NCBI GenBank assembly: GCA_023515795.1
Contig: JALGPX010000004.1
Coordinates: 28,031 to 92,030, forward strand
Origin: Amoeboaphelidium occidentale
Taxonomy: Eukaryota; Aphelidiomycota; Aphelidea
Length of the DNA stretch: 64,000 nucleotides
Reading direction: 5' to 3'
The notes under the pieces are model-generated. The model searched no databases. It saw nothing but the letters and a program-made list of their open reading frames with translations, and was not told the origin of the DNA. Below are positions 1-10,583 of the stretch, one piece after another; the first letter of the stretch is position 1, and the number at the start of each line of letters is the position of its first letter. Both the position numbers and the translations under genes were made by a program.

Positions 1-987
1 CAGAGAATTAACTTTGGCCATACACTCAAAGACTAATTCATCATCCTTGTAACCCATTTGGATCAGCGCATCGACAAACGCAACCAGCAAGTTCAACACG
101 GATTCTACAGAGAACGACACAAAGCCAGACTGAACTAAAATAACACCAACATTCGTAAGGAATAACACAAACTGAAGCAGCTGTTCATCATTCTCAACAT
201 TATCGCCTGCCTCTTGAAAGTGATTTAGCACTTCCTGAAACGCAAACGATATATCATCACCATTCCGTCTGATGAAGGCTGATATCAAATGCTTTTGCAC
301 CATACGGATCAGATCATCACTTTCTAACAAAGCTAGCACTTGTTCATATGAATTAGCCATCCATTCTCTTCTCGCGCCAACCGTTTCAGCTTCACATGAA
401 ACCACAAAGGAACACGTCAAAACAAACAACAAATCATCCCATTTCAGCTTCAACTCATTAGCAGCCTCAAAGCATTGCGTATAATCTCCTGAAACCAAAA
501 AGAAGATGAGCCGTTCGTAAGGATTCTTTGATTGCTGAGCCAAAGCATGACAAGTCTCGAGGAACAGAGCAGAGGGCGACTGTGAATTATAAACCAGAAA
601 AGCCAAAATATTCTGTCCGTTCTCCTGCAGCACCGTCGCAATCTTTGAAGTGTCCTGTTCTGAGCGCAGAAGGGCGTAAACATACTTGAAGGCCTTCTTA
701 TCAGTCGCTTTCAGTGAAGATAAACCAGCAGGCACACCAACTTCTTTTGCTGTAGAGGAGGATGATACTTCAATTAACCATTCCTTAATGCCTTTAGCCA
801 TGCGATATTCATAATTGTCTTGGTCTTCATTGTTCTCAGAATTGCTCAAGAGAGTATCCAACAGCTGCAGTGTGACTCTCTCGACGCCCTGAAAGTATTT
901 TGAGTCGTATGGGCTCAGCTGGTTCAAATACTGTTGAATTATTGAAGAACTGGCCAACGGGGAGAACTGTGGGCTGAAGAGGTGCAT
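1..987 (-). CDS. Nup84/Nup107-like nucleoporin, partial (3' end outside window)
   Basis: The reading frame is open for 329 codons from an ATG at 987-985 to the window edge, so the C-terminal part is missing. The visible protein is all-helical with no membrane segment. Around residues 90-185 it has the pattern of the Nup84/Nup107 alpha-solenoid: a short ALLRSEQ-type helix, then NPYERLIFFLVSGDY, then a WDDLLFVL-type helix. Family members form the stalk of the Y-complex scaffold of the nuclear pore. It is transcribed leftward, and the stop of the next gene (ZNHIT3-like) lies only 29 bp upstream of this ATG. Assignment rests on motif memory only; another helical-repeat scaffold nucleoporin is possible. 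Confidence 0.55.
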   Translation of the reverse strand, partial: MHLFSPQFSPLASSSIIQQYLNQLSPYDSKYFQGVERVTLQLLDTLLSNSENNEDQDNYEYRMAKGIKEWLIEVSSSSTAKEVGVPAGLSSLKATDKKAFKYVYALLRSEQDTSKIATVLQENGQNILAFLVYNSQSPSALFLETCHALAQQSKNPYERLIFFLVSGDYTQCFEAANELKLKWDDLLFVLTCSFVVSCEAETVGARREWMANSYEQVLALLESDDLIRMVQKHLISAFIRRNGDDISFAFQEVLNHFQEAGDNVENDEQLLQFVLFLTNVGVILVQSGFVSFSVESVLNLLVAFVDALIQMGYKDDELVFECMAKVNSL

Positions 988-1016
988 CTTATTCGTTCTT
1001 AAGAAAAAGACAGTTT

Positions 1017-1490
1017 CTATTCATTAACGGAACATCCCTCAAGTAACCCCTGCACAAACACGTGAAAGGTTGGATGGTTATCCATTGCTTCTTGAAACAT
1101 TTGGTCCTTTTGTGTTTGTGTTGGGCATTTATCCAATGCTAGAAGGAGCTCCCGAAGCTTATCATCGCTTAGCAGTTCCTTGATCACAGAGTTTGATACT
1201 AAACACGCTCTGTTAATTTATCTTTTGGATGTTTACCTATTGCGTCTTTATGTCTCTGAGATAATTGCCCAACAGCTATTGGTCGCTTCTCTTGGGATAT
1301 CTTCTTGTCTTTTGCGATCTTTACATCGTCGCATTGTTTGGCATCAGTATCATGCGCCTTGAAGCAAGTCAGTGAACATCTACAAACACACATTAACGCG
1401 TTCCTTCTTAAATTAGTGAGCTTACGTCTGCGCGAGGCACTTTTTGCATTTATACTTGGATTCTACAGACTGGCAAATGATACAAGACAT
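1017..1490 (-). CDS. HIT-type zinc-finger protein, ZNHIT3-like (3 exons)
   Basis: Exons 1490-1426, 1379-1237 and 1198-1017 join to 129 codons; the introns are 46 and 38 nt with GTAAGC and GTAAAC donors and TAG acceptors. The first 45 residues form a HIT zinc finger: CIICQS, then CKKC, then CSLTCFKAH. The C-terminus has the DDKLRELLLALDK helix pattern seen in ZNHIT3/Hit1 relatives. Family members assist assembly of box C/D snoRNPs, so the likely role is snoRNP biogenesis in the nucleus. Splicing restores the finger, since CLAQ at the end of exon 1 joins the CSLTC of exon 2. The fit of all three exons into one frame makes the model strong; the exact orthology (ZNHIT3 versus another HIT-finger protein) is less sure. 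Confidence 0.75.
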
Positions 1491-1601
1491 TTTGGGAAGG
1501 AAAAATCTGTAGAAATCAAGGGGCTCGAACGACACATGGTACGCAGGTCTTTGGTGAAATGCCAAGCATAGCGCCTCTTTTCTTATTTCAGCTCTAAATT
1601 A

Positions 1602-2696
1602 ATGCTAAAATCAACATTGAATAGAATTCCGAGAGCCTGGTGCACAAAGGAAGTTCTTCTGCCAGACAAAATCACATTTGCCCAAGCTTCCACACTGAAG
1701 CCCAACAATATCCTGTTCGAGTATGATAATTCTAGACGCACAATCAAGATATCCGGTAAGAACTACAAAGAAGTACAGGGCACAGCTGAAAGGCTGAAAC
1801 AGTTCTTTACTGCAGAGCGCGTTAGAGTGAATTTGAATCTGTTATGCTCCGCTGAAGTTGCTATTTGGGAATTCGAAAGATACACCGCGACTTCAAACAA
1901 GAACTTCCCTTCCACTCCATATGTGCTAAAGCGTGGGGATTTTGGTGAATCTGTTTCTCCTGTTGGCTCTGATGAATCTAGTGATGCAAGGTGCTTCTTT
2001 GGTATCAACGAATTGCAAGATACTGTCAATTTGCTTCTGAACGCTAATAATGGTGGCTCATATCGAATCGATATTGGCAAACAGTTATTCTTCCTTGCAG
2101 ACATATCACAGCAAGTATCATTAAGAGATCTCGATAGAATCAAGACACAGAATAACTTCAGAACTCTATTCCTTCTGAATGAGTCTGGTTCAATGAAGGA
2201 TAGCTTATGGTCCAAGTTATCGGATGATGCAGATCTTAATTATGGAACTTATTACAGAGTTCGCGCGTATTCTATGCAAGAGAACAGATTTTACGATCTT
2301 GAGTATTCTGTGCTTCAGTCGGAAACTGGAAAGCAAATCAGTTTCAAGTCAGCTAAACACGCTTTCCAAAAGACAGACAAGCTGACAATTATATCAAAAT
2401 CATCGCATCAAACAGACTTCAGAGTTAACGCAACGTCTGTACATGAACAACCGTCCATGTCTTCGGAACTGAATGATATCATCCAGGCAATACAAAAAAA
2501 GTTAAACACTGGCGCTGAGTTTACCAAGAATGATCTTTACTATGTTGATCAACACGATTTGATACTTGATACCTTCCTAACGGTACAGGGAATGGAAGTA
2601 CATTTCTTGATGTTTGGCAGTGCGATAAGGGAAGTGTATGCAACAACCTCCGGAGATAACTTAAGTAATGCTTTAAACTATTTATTATCACTGTAA
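1602..2696 (+). CDS. Uncharacterised 364-aa protein, possible mitochondrial presequence
   Basis: Single-exon gene starting at the ATG at 1602. The N-terminus (MLKSTLNRIPRAWCTKE) is rich in Arg/Lys/Ser and poor in acidic residues, as in mitochondrial presequences. The remainder is a mixed alpha/beta soluble protein without membrane segments or a motif I recognise. Neighbours give no functional clue. Its last 19 coding bases overlap the last coding bases of the convergent gene on the other strand. No function is proposed. Confidence 0.7.
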   Translation: MLKSTLNRIPRAWCTKEVLLPDKITFAQASTLKPNNILFEYDNSRRTIKISGKNYKEVQGTAERLKQFFTAERVRVNLNLLCSAEVAIWEFERYTATSNKNFPSTPYVLKRGDFGESVSPVGSDESSDARCFFGINELQDTVNLLLNANNGGSYRIDIGKQLFFLADISQQVSLRDLDRIKTQNNFRTLFLLNESGSMKDSLWSKLSDDADLNYGTYYRVRAYSMQENRFYDLEYSVLQSETGKQISFKSAKHAFQKTDKLTIISKSSHQTDFRVNATSVHEQPSMSSELNDIIQAIQKKLNTGAEFTKNDLYYVDQHDLILDTFLTVQGMEVHFLMFGSAIREVYATTSGDNLSNALNYLLSL

Positions 2697-3217
2697 CTAT
2701 CAGATGAAATAGAATCTGATAAATCTATTGCAGAATCTAGGTAGTCTGTCTCTTCTAATGTTTGGTCTTGAGACAAAGATTTCGTCAAAGCGTTTAAAAC
2801 ACAGGCCCTTTTACCAATTAGCATCTCCAAATAATAGATTTACCTTGACTTTTCAGAAGGAAGCTTTCGTAATGAGCGAAATATCTCGAGTAGAACCTTC
2901 AAATCATCACGATTCTCATTGATTAACAGCGCAGTTTCTTTGAGAACTTTCTCAAAGATTTCTTCATCCGTTTCTTGTTTTATTGAGGCGGAAGATCGTG
3001 CCGTGTAATCGTTCTGCATGCGCTCAAGCTGCCGTTTAAGTGAATGCGACTTATCGAGCCTCTCTTTGATCACACTTATCGCAGATTCCATTTTAGCGGA
3101 AGGGCTGACTAAATCTAGTTTCTCGAGGCGAGATAAAACGGAAGTTAAAGAACTTATGGTCGAGTTAACGCTCTGAAGCATCGTATCGCGATTGATAGAA
3201 TTCACGCCCTGTTTCAT
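2678..3217 (-). CDS. Small coiled-coil protein (2 exons), uncharacterised
   Basis: Exon 3217-2844 and exon 2807-2678, separated by a 36-nt intron (GTAAAT donor, AAAAG acceptor), give 167 residues. The unspliced frame would stop right at the intron; splicing continues it into a Ser/Asp/Leu-rich acidic tail. Residues 1-120 are a continuous charged helix with heptad spacing. No known domain was recognised. The stop at 2680-2678 lies inside the 3' end of the convergent gene, giving a 19-bp coding overlap. The intron call rests on frame restoration and the consensus ends, so the tail is moderately sure. Confidence 0.6.
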
Positions 3218-3306
3218 GATTCTTCTGCAACAACTCGTTGCTAAAACGCCGAGTGCCTGAATAGAGCAGTGACAAAATCGAAAAGTTCAATAAATAATCA
3301 TTTTAG

Positions 3307-6306
3307 TTACAAGAGTCTCGTCAGTTGGGATTGCAATTCGGCACTCAATGAACCTGCTGTGCTGGTGAACTGAGTTGGATTACTGTTTCTCATGTTGGTT
3401 AATGATTGTCTGACAAAAGCTTCAACGTCTTGAGTCAAACCAGAATAATCCTTCTGCACCTTTGCAATAGAATGTAATCTCACAAAAGCAGATTGATAGC
3501 CTGTTTCTTCTGCATCAGCCTGAGCTGCATAAACCAAATCTTCATCATCGTTCTCTACTTCAATTGTTTTCAATGGCTGCATGATCAGACGAAGTATTTC
3601 AGACAACAAAGCAGGAAGAACAGGAGATTTTCCATTCAGCAATGAAGGAGATACCAAGAATCTTGTCAACCCAGCAATTAAAGCCTTCTTCTGTAATTGA
3701 TTAGTGATGGCTTCCTTTGCCACTACAGGAAGAAGAACATTCTTCATTACAAGATCAAATAGTTTGGGTTGCATAGTATTGATAACTATTATGAATCTTT
3801 CAGCGTCCTGTTTCATTCCAGTCAATTCACACAAAAGATTCAAAACACCAAGGCAAAACTTGTTGGTTTTTGTGGCACCATTCAGTCTTGTAAGTAAGAC
3901 AGTAAATATAGTTTTCTCGTACTGCTTCAAATTGGCTTCGTTAATTTGTTCATAAATTGTAAGCAGGAACTCAAAGCCAAAGACATCATTGTTTCTTGAA
4001 GAGATCAACTTTTGGAAAATACCCAAGAATGCTGGCAAATGACCTTCAGAAACAATTTCATTAGGTCCCAGTGTCAAGTAGGCTTGTAACAATCGCACCA
4101 GCGCAGGAATATTTCCATGAGATTCCCACAATGCAGGCATTAACAAAGGCTGCAAGAATGGCTTGTAAGCAGCTGGAATACTCTTTTCGTTTGCAGTGAT
4201 GTGAAACTCCAACAACTGTGCCAAGATTTGTAATATGTATGGCGTGAATTCCGGAATATCAGTAGCAAGAATCGCTTGAATGACAGGAAACAGCATATTC
4301 TCGAATTCAGCAACCAATTTAAGATCTTCAGAACAAATGAATCGCACAAGCAAGCCAATGCATTCGAACACGTAATGATTAAACTTTGGATTACTAGGAT
4401 TTCTGCTGATTAACTCAAGAACTTTTGTTAATCTTCCAATAACGCTTGTCGCATAAGGCAGAGTTGCACCCTTGGAAATGTAAATGACTCTCATTAGTGT
4501 CTTGACCAAGTAATCATTCTCTGAAATCTTTTCTGGAGTCTGCTTCATTTCAATCAAAGTGAACAAGTTCTCCAAAAGCTGTGGCAGAACAGGTTTAAGA
4601 TCCTCAGCTGTAAATAGAAGACTTGGCTTCTCATTAAGATTCCCTGAAGGAACTTTCATAAACAACAATCTTTCCAAACAGACAGCAGCATAAGTATGAA
4701 CAACATAATTTTCATTCTTCAGATTCTCAATAACCAAAGGAAACACAGAAGCAAGTTGGTCTCTTGCTAAATGATGTCTGAAGATTGTCAAGAACTTCAA
4801 ACAATCAACTTTAACGACTGGATGTACTGCTGCAGCAGTAGAGGATTGAAAGTCTGGCAAAATATTCGCAGCAAATATCTGAGGAACATTCAAACTCTCA
4901 TTAGTTTTCGTAGCACCAAGCTAAAAATCAATTAAACGCTACAGAGAAAGTTTACCTGTGATGTCGCAGCTTTGGCAGATATAGAGATTAACAGATAAAT
5001 TGCAAGATCCTTATCTTTCCAATTCGCTGATGGATTTTGGGAATACTTTTGCAAATGATTTTCAATGAAACCACCAAACAACGGCGTTAATTCAGCTTCA
5101 AACTGTTCCATTAGTGATCTGATCATCAAAGTCGAAGCATGCCTTCTCGTATCAGAATCTGAACCTTCTAAATCTCTTCTAATATACTCAATTGGATCAT
5201 CTTCAAACAATTCTTCATCAGATTCTCTGAACTGAATATTAGGAAGCACGACCTTTTCACAGAGCGCTTGAACAGCACCCTGAGCAGCAAATAAATGCTT
5301 GTGGCGAGTCTGTTTAACCACAGAAGCCAAAAACGTGATTGCAGTGGAAACCAACCGATCATACTTTCCATCCATACTCAACCTGCCCAACAGATTCCAA
5401 ATAGCTTCAACAAATTTAGGAAGCATTTCAAATAATTCTTCATACTTTTTCGCATACAAATCAACAATTTCACAAATACAAGTTTTCATCTTGACTAGAA
5501 CACCAGCTTCATCAGAATCACCATCCAAAGCAGCATTATCATAAGACAAATACTTTAAAAAGATTGGCATGAAGACAGGCATGGCATCTTCAAAGTAGGC
5601 AGGAATATCCTGATAATTCAAACTGTAGTAAATCTTGCACTGAACAAAAAGACACTGAAACAGAACTTTCAATGCCTGCAGATTCCCAGCGTTCTCCTGA
5701 ATGAGAACATCAGTGTTCTTGACCAGTTCCGTGTAGGGCTCACAGAATACTTCCAAAACGCTCTTAATTTCTAAAAATAGATCATCAGAGCGCATAGCAG
5801 AACGATATCGTTTGAACATTGAGTGGCATGTCATAAGGACGCCGTAATTCCTGTGATAATCAGTCGCAGAGAACTTTGAAACTAATTGCGGAATCAAGTC
5901 AGGCCACTGCCCAATGGCGTAATCATAAAACGCGATAACAGAAACGGCGTCGCTAAGCTGAACTTGAAACTTTTCCGGTAGCGACAACATCAAATCCAAA
6001 ATGTTTTGCTTTACCATTTTCCTGTCTTGCGCATTTATAATTGTTTCCTGTTCAGCCCAGTAACGCTTAACAAAGTTCTTGAAGAGCAAACAAGCAGCAA
6101 AACGAACACTTTCCGGTACAGAAGAAGACTTTATGAGTTCCAACAGGAGCAGAGTAAACTGGGGCTGTTTTTCCATTTCCTGCAGCGTTGCCTCGGCTAA
6201 ATAGATCAGCGTTCTTAAGAGGAAGTTTACCTTTGGCTCTGGTTTGGGGCAAAAGGGTTTCATTCAGAGTGGAACATAACAAATCGAGCGGCTGTTGTTG
6301 GGTCAT
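3307..6306 (-). CDS. CSE1: Exportin-2/Cse1, importin-alpha re-export receptor (3 exons)
   Basis: Exons 6306-6231, 6196-4956 and 4920-3307 join to 976 residues, the usual length for Cse1/CAS. The introns are 34 and 35 nt. The N-terminus (MTQQQPLDLLCSTLNETL) and the importin-beta N-terminal region are followed by family motifs such as LLFKNFVKRYW, LSDAVSVI and YRNYGVL-like segments, with HEAT-type repeats throughout. Cse1 carries importin-alpha back to the cytoplasm with RanGTP. The first 25 codons sit in a separate short exon; without it the protein would begin with an unrelated frame from an internal ATG near 6263. Ubc9 lies just upstream on the same strand. Confidence 0.93.
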
Positions 6307-6455
6307 TTTCCTAATCGCCGGCTTTTCCCTAAAAGAGATTTCAGGGAAAAGCCTTTGCAAGCCAAAGCTTGATTGGTGGAAAGACTCCGAAGCTTTTCTC
6401 TACTAACACAATGATATCACAAATATCTCCCATTCAAACCACAAAATACTTTTAT

Positions 6456-6970
6456 TTAACCAAAAGCGTACTTCTTTGCTTGCGCTTTGACTTCTGTGTC
6501 GTACTGTTTCCTGTTCCTTCTGTACATGTGGCTAGCATTCTGATTGGCTGGCGAATCACAGTTTGGTTCATCCAATAGTTCGTGTATGCCCAACAATATC
6601 TGTTTAACAGTTAATGAAGGTTTCCATTGTTCGTGAGCGTTCGTAATTGAGAGGCACAGTTTACCGTCAGGGTAAATGTTTGGGTGAAACAGCACAGGCG
6701 TAAAGGTGATACTCGGCGGGCTACACAATTAAGAGTATCCAGCACAACAATTAATAACCTTTCGGGATAGTTTTGGGGAAATTTCATTAGAAGCTTGTAT
6801 AATCCACCTTCCCACAGGGTTCCTCTCTTTCCAGGAACTCCGCACTCCCAAGTCATCATATCCAAAGAACCATCAGCGTTCTTTTTTGGTTTTGCGTAGA
6901 AACCGTACGGATGGTCTTTTCGCCAATTCTTTCTTTCCTCCTGCAGTCGAGTCTTTGCCAAAGAGGACAT
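6456..6970 (-). CDS. UBC9: SUMO-conjugating enzyme E2 Ubc9 (2 exons)
   Basis: Exons 6970-6759 and 6720-6456 give 158 residues, exactly the length typical of Ubc9. The intron is 38 nt with an unusual GTTATT donor. The ATG at 6970 opens [16 protein letters not shown], close to other Ubc9 N-termini. The catalytic cysteine lies in DGKLCLSI, preceded by FHPNIYP, and the C-terminus ends [10 protein letters not shown]. The enzyme accepts SUMO from the Aos1-Uba2 E1 and passes it to lysines in psi-K-x-E motifs, mostly in the nucleus. Complete and apparently functional. Confidence 0.95.
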
Positions 6971-7071
6971 TTTCGGACGGGGGGAGGAGCGAGCAAACAA
7001 AAGAAAGCGAGGAAGCAAAAAGAGGCAAAAGCGCAAGCCGCGAAATCATTTGTGCTGCTTTAGTTTTACTT

Positions 7072-8345
7072 TCATACACAATTGGGTTCACGCTTGTAAC
7101 TGTCTTGAGCTATTTGTTCAATGTCTTCCTCTGTATACCGCTGCCTTACTGCTGGATTGCTTTTTATAAGTTCGCATGAGACATTGAACCATTGTGATAT
7201 CTGCCTCAAGTCATACTCAAAATCATCAATAACAGCAACAGAAGATACAAAGTCTTTGTCTTTTGGTGGCCACCACTTCTTCACATTCGCCAGCGTTATT
7301 CTCGGACCCCATTCCAAACATCGCGCGCATTTATCCAAATACTTGTTGAATTCAGCTGGATCATCATAGCTATGCCGCACATTGGCAGGATTAGTGAATT
7401 TCAGCCCATTGAAACGAAGCGCCCTCTCTCGGAACATGAACGGAATGAACATGTTTAGGAAAGAGTGTTGATTAATAAATCTTAAAGAGTTAACACTTGA
7501 AACACAAACAGATGCAAGAATTACCGTGGCTTTATAGGGCCTAAATAGATTGGAATGAAGTACTTCACCACAGAAGAATGGAATATCAAACAGCCGTTAT
7601 CGAATGCTGTTGCTGGTTGTACAAGTTCCCCTTGAAACTCTTTTGTTATTTGTCGCAAGTTTGTCAATTCATTGTCGCCCCAGGGCCACGGAAACACTGT
7701 AACAAAAGGGCGGTTTTGAGTCAAGAAGTTTACCAGCACCCGAGTCTTAACGTCCACCACTGACACTCCTTTCTCGCCATGAAGTTGTTTCTGGGCATTC
7801 AACTGATGCAATGATTCCAGTCCACGCTCAGTCAGTTCCCAATGTAAATCATCATCCATAGTGAAATAATACATGCAAAAATATTCCGTCTGCATTCTTG
7901 CTGCGGCCAACAGCGACAAGTGCCAACCTTCAGCGTGCGTTGTGTTCTTTGCAGGAATCAGAAACACGCGACCATCATTCAATAAGCGATACACTTTAAT
8001 GTTCTCTGTTACTTCGTGTCCAGCCCTTTTAGTTTCAGGCTCAAAAGTCGTCTTTCCTACAGCCGGAAGTGGTTCATCCCAAACAGCAAAGAAGAAGGGA
8101 AAATGTGGCCACTGATCAGCTGCGTATTTTGCAGTTTCCACCGACTGCGCATTAGCCAAAACACACACCGGAAATGTCACAGCAGAAGCAGCAGCACTGT
8201 TTGAACTTGAAAATATAGAATTATGGTGGCGGGCACTTGGCCTGGATAAGTACGATATTGATGCAATTATAATTAAAACAGAAATGAAAACCAAAATGTA
8301 CAAAACATTGAGTCCCATGCAAGATTTGAACCGAAAGTAAACCAT
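7072..8345 (-). CDS. Type II membrane protein, glycosyltransferase-like (2 exons)
   Basis: Exons 8345-7525 and 7480-7072, with a 44-nt intron (GTAATT donor, TTTAAG acceptor), give 409 residues. A short cytoplasmic N-terminus is followed by one hydrophobic segment at about residues 11-33, then a lumenal Ser-rich stem. In the globular part an acidic cluster in YYFTMDDDLHWEL (about residues 165-178) resembles the DxD metal/nucleotide-sugar site of GT-A transferases, followed by FDNGCLIFH. This suggests a Golgi-resident glycosyltransferase, but I cannot place the family or its sugar. The acidic cluster and topology are seen; the function is inferred. Confidence 0.55.
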
Positions 8346-8660
8346 CTTGTTTGAAGTTAAGATTCAAGCTGTCTTTTGAAAATAAGAAGGAGTTTAGGTC
8401 AATTCGGAATAAAAAATGCCAAACAGCGTCACAAAGATCGACCTTGTTTGGGACAAGTTCTGATTGTCTGCACTACCGTGATATTAGTAAGATCTGGCTT
8501 CTTCTGTTAATACCAAGGGCCCAAGCTATTAGTGAGCGCAGTAACAATATTAAGTAGATATGTAACTTTGGGACTAGCTTCCGACGAATCAAACGGAGCC
8601 TCACACGTGGTGGCAGCCCCTCACATGTGGTGACCCTCATACAAAACTTTTGTCAAGAAA
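8346..8660. other. Intergenic region between divergent genes
   Basis: Upstream region shared by the leftward glycosyltransferase-like gene and the rightward secreted-protein gene. Apart from the repeated CACRYGTG motif pair listed separately, no coding or RNA feature was recognised. Confidence 0.5.
8599..8632 (+). promoter_or_regulatory. Two E-box-like repeats upstream of secreted-protein gene
   Basis: CCTCACACGTGGTG at 8599-8612 and CCTCACATGTGGTG at 8619-8632 differ by one base and lie 29-62 bp before the ATG at 8661. CACGTG is the classic bHLH-type binding site. A CACGTGGT site is also found about 62-71 bp before the ATG of the secreted F-box/ankyrin gene at 44742. A regulatory role is inferred. 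Confidence 0.4.
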
Positions 8661-8933
8661 ATGAAATCAAATTTATTATGCTGTGCTTTGGTTATCGCCC
8701 TAGCTACTTTTAGTCACGCTGCTCCTATTGATAAGCCATCTGGAATGGTCTCAAACAATCAGGGATCAATGTCCCAAACGGAAACAACGCAAGATCAGTT
8801 GGTTCAAGAGCTCTCAGACCATCAAGTAATCAATGGTCCATCCGACTCGAGCCCAAGCAGTGCTGATGAAAAAACACCGTCTCCCTTCCCTGATCTGCCG
8901 TCCGATGTCTTGAGACTAGGGCTCCGAGAATAA
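8661..8933 (+). pseudogene. Secreted protein, truncated at an F-box-like start
   Basis: A 90-residue frame opens with a clear signal peptide (MKSNLLCCALVIALATFSHAA) followed by a Ser/Pro/Gln-rich disordered stretch. It then reads FPDLPSDVLRLGLRE and stops. LPSDVLRL resembles the first helix of an F-box (LPxEILxxI), the same order (signal peptide, then F-box-like) as the secreted ankyrin gene at 44742. The frame ends exactly where an AT-rich repeat (GAGAATAAGAAT) begins, so the gene looks cut off by an insertion. It might instead be a genuine small secreted protein. Confidence 0.5.
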
Positions 8934-9085
8934 GAATATTATTCCGGAATAAAGAACAATTATTCCTAACTAGAATAGAATATAGAAGAGAATAGATAAA
9001 TGATATTCATTCCGAGAATAAGAATGTAAATCGATATTCCTTCTAAGTATTCTTACTATTCTTACGTAAAACCGAATCTCTCAGC
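8925..9085. repeat. AT-rich element with palindrome and direct repeats
   Basis: CCGAGAATAAGAAT occurs at about 8924-8937 and again near 9017-9030. Between them lies the perfect palindrome TTATTCCGGAATAA (8939-8952) and many TATTC/GAATA words on both strands. Composition differs sharply from the neighbouring genes. It may be a small non-autonomous transposon (MITE-like), but terminal inverted repeats and a target-site duplication were not established. Confidence 0.4.
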
Positions 9086-10050
9086 GCCTCTTCTCTTGGA
9101 GATCAAATTTGCACCAAATGAGATAATAATCTTTTAAGAGCTATTAAGACGAGGTACGCATTATCCACAAGATTTATAATATAGCAACAGTGCTACTTAA
9201 TTGCACGAAAACGACTCGGTTTTACCAGATGATTCTGTGAGTCAAATTAAAACACCATTCCAGTATTATGTCAATAAGAAGCGTAAACAAATGGTACGCA
9301 GGAAGCCCAATATGCCGTCTGTAAAGCATGGTTGTCAATGGGTACAGGGACAACCACAAGCCCGTTTAAATCGCATTACGAGAGTAAGCACCAAAAGCAG
9401 TACAAAACCATTTGGGGTCACAAAGAGAAAGCTTCAAACCCCAATACAAACGCTTCAGTGATGACTACTCTAGCTAGTATGGCTGTTAATAACTCCAAAA
9501 ACGTTAAAGAAGCATTGGTCAAGCTCGTTGTTGATTCGGANATGCCGTCTGTAAAGCATGGTTGTCAATGGGTACAGGGACAACCACAAGCCCGTTTAAA
9601 TCGCATTACGAGAGTAAGCACCAAAAGCAGTTAGAAACCATTTGGGGTCACAAAGAGAAAGCTTCAAACCCCAATACAAACGCTTCAGTGATAACTACTC
9701 TAGCTAGTATGGCTGTTAATAACTCCAAAAACGTTAAAGAAGCATTGGTCAAGCTCGTTGTTGATTCGGACCTTCCTTTTACGTTTGTCGAGCAACCTGG
9801 ATTTACGTTCTACAGCGAATTGACGCGAGCTGGAGTTCTCACCTTCAGTGCAGATACTATAAAAAATAAGACAATTGCTCTGTACACAAAATACAAAGAA
9901 AAGGTTGTAAAATATTTGGAAGGCCTGGATTGTTGCGTCGGCTCAACGACTGATATCCGGACTTGCGGTTGCAACAAGAATTTTATTGGAGTTATTATTC
10001 AAAGTAAAAGTAGAGCACGGGGAGATTTTTAGAACTGTGATAGTTATTTT
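9086..10050 (+). mobile_element. hAT-type transposase remnant with BED zinc finger
   Basis: The frame running through 9562-10032 encodes a BED finger tail (CKAWLSMGTG, then SHYESKH), a linker, and the start of a hAT transposase. DLPFTFVEQPGF matches the usual hAT LPFxxVexpgF motif, and TTDIRTCGCNKNFIGV matches the first catalytic-Asp block (ttDiWTs). The C-terminal two thirds, including the dimerisation domain, are missing, and the upstream part is in another frame. This is a decayed, 5'-only copy. The N at 9541 splits it with a 229-bp duplication. Confidence 0.65.
9312..9770. other. Assembly junction: N flanked by 229-bp direct repeats
   Basis: 9312-9540 and 9542-9770 are almost identical (three or so substitutions seen) and meet at a single N at 9541. 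This pattern recurs at every N in the window and points to unmerged contig ends or alleles. Confidence 0.8.
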
Positions 10051-10583
10051 ATTTAATAGAATTTTATGGTCCTTTTTACATTTATTTCAGTTTCTAATTC
10101 AGATAAAGTATCCAATCTTGAGAGGACAATGACGGTTGTTTCAGGTCATTCATGATGGAATGACGCTTCTCTTCCGTTAACCATCAAACTTCAACAATCG
10201 GTTAAAATCGCATGCAAAGGAGTTGACAAGAAAAATCTGACAGCGATAAGGTTTATGCCTAAATCTGTGCGAGCTGAAACTGGAATGCCAAGCAAGGCCG
10301 CGCCCTCCTGGTTGTTTCAGACAAGTACAGACTTTTTCGGGTTCATTGTAATTGCTATTCTATTCATTTTGCAATAAATTTTGATGAAAGGTATATATGA
10401 GACTTATCTGAAAAGAATCGATAAGTATTGCATTGATTTATTTTAATTGTAAAAATTCTGAGGTTGTAATTAAGTGTTTCATGTCCTGCAGAAATCGAGA
10501 AGAACTTCATACAATGTAACAAGAGTCTTCTTGAACAACAAGATGTTGTAATACATAGTTTCAGAGAAATAGTGTCATAAAGA
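10051..10583. other. Intergenic between transposon remnants
   Basis: No coding, RNA or repeat feature could be supported here. It is flanked by the hAT fragment and the 3' end of the Harbinger transposase and is probably decayed transposon sequence. Confidence 0.4.

Noticed and set aside
1763-2215. Long open frames antisense to the 1602-2696, SEC27, SIN3 and PYC genes
   Set aside because: They show no protein-family motifs and follow from codon bias of the sense gene.
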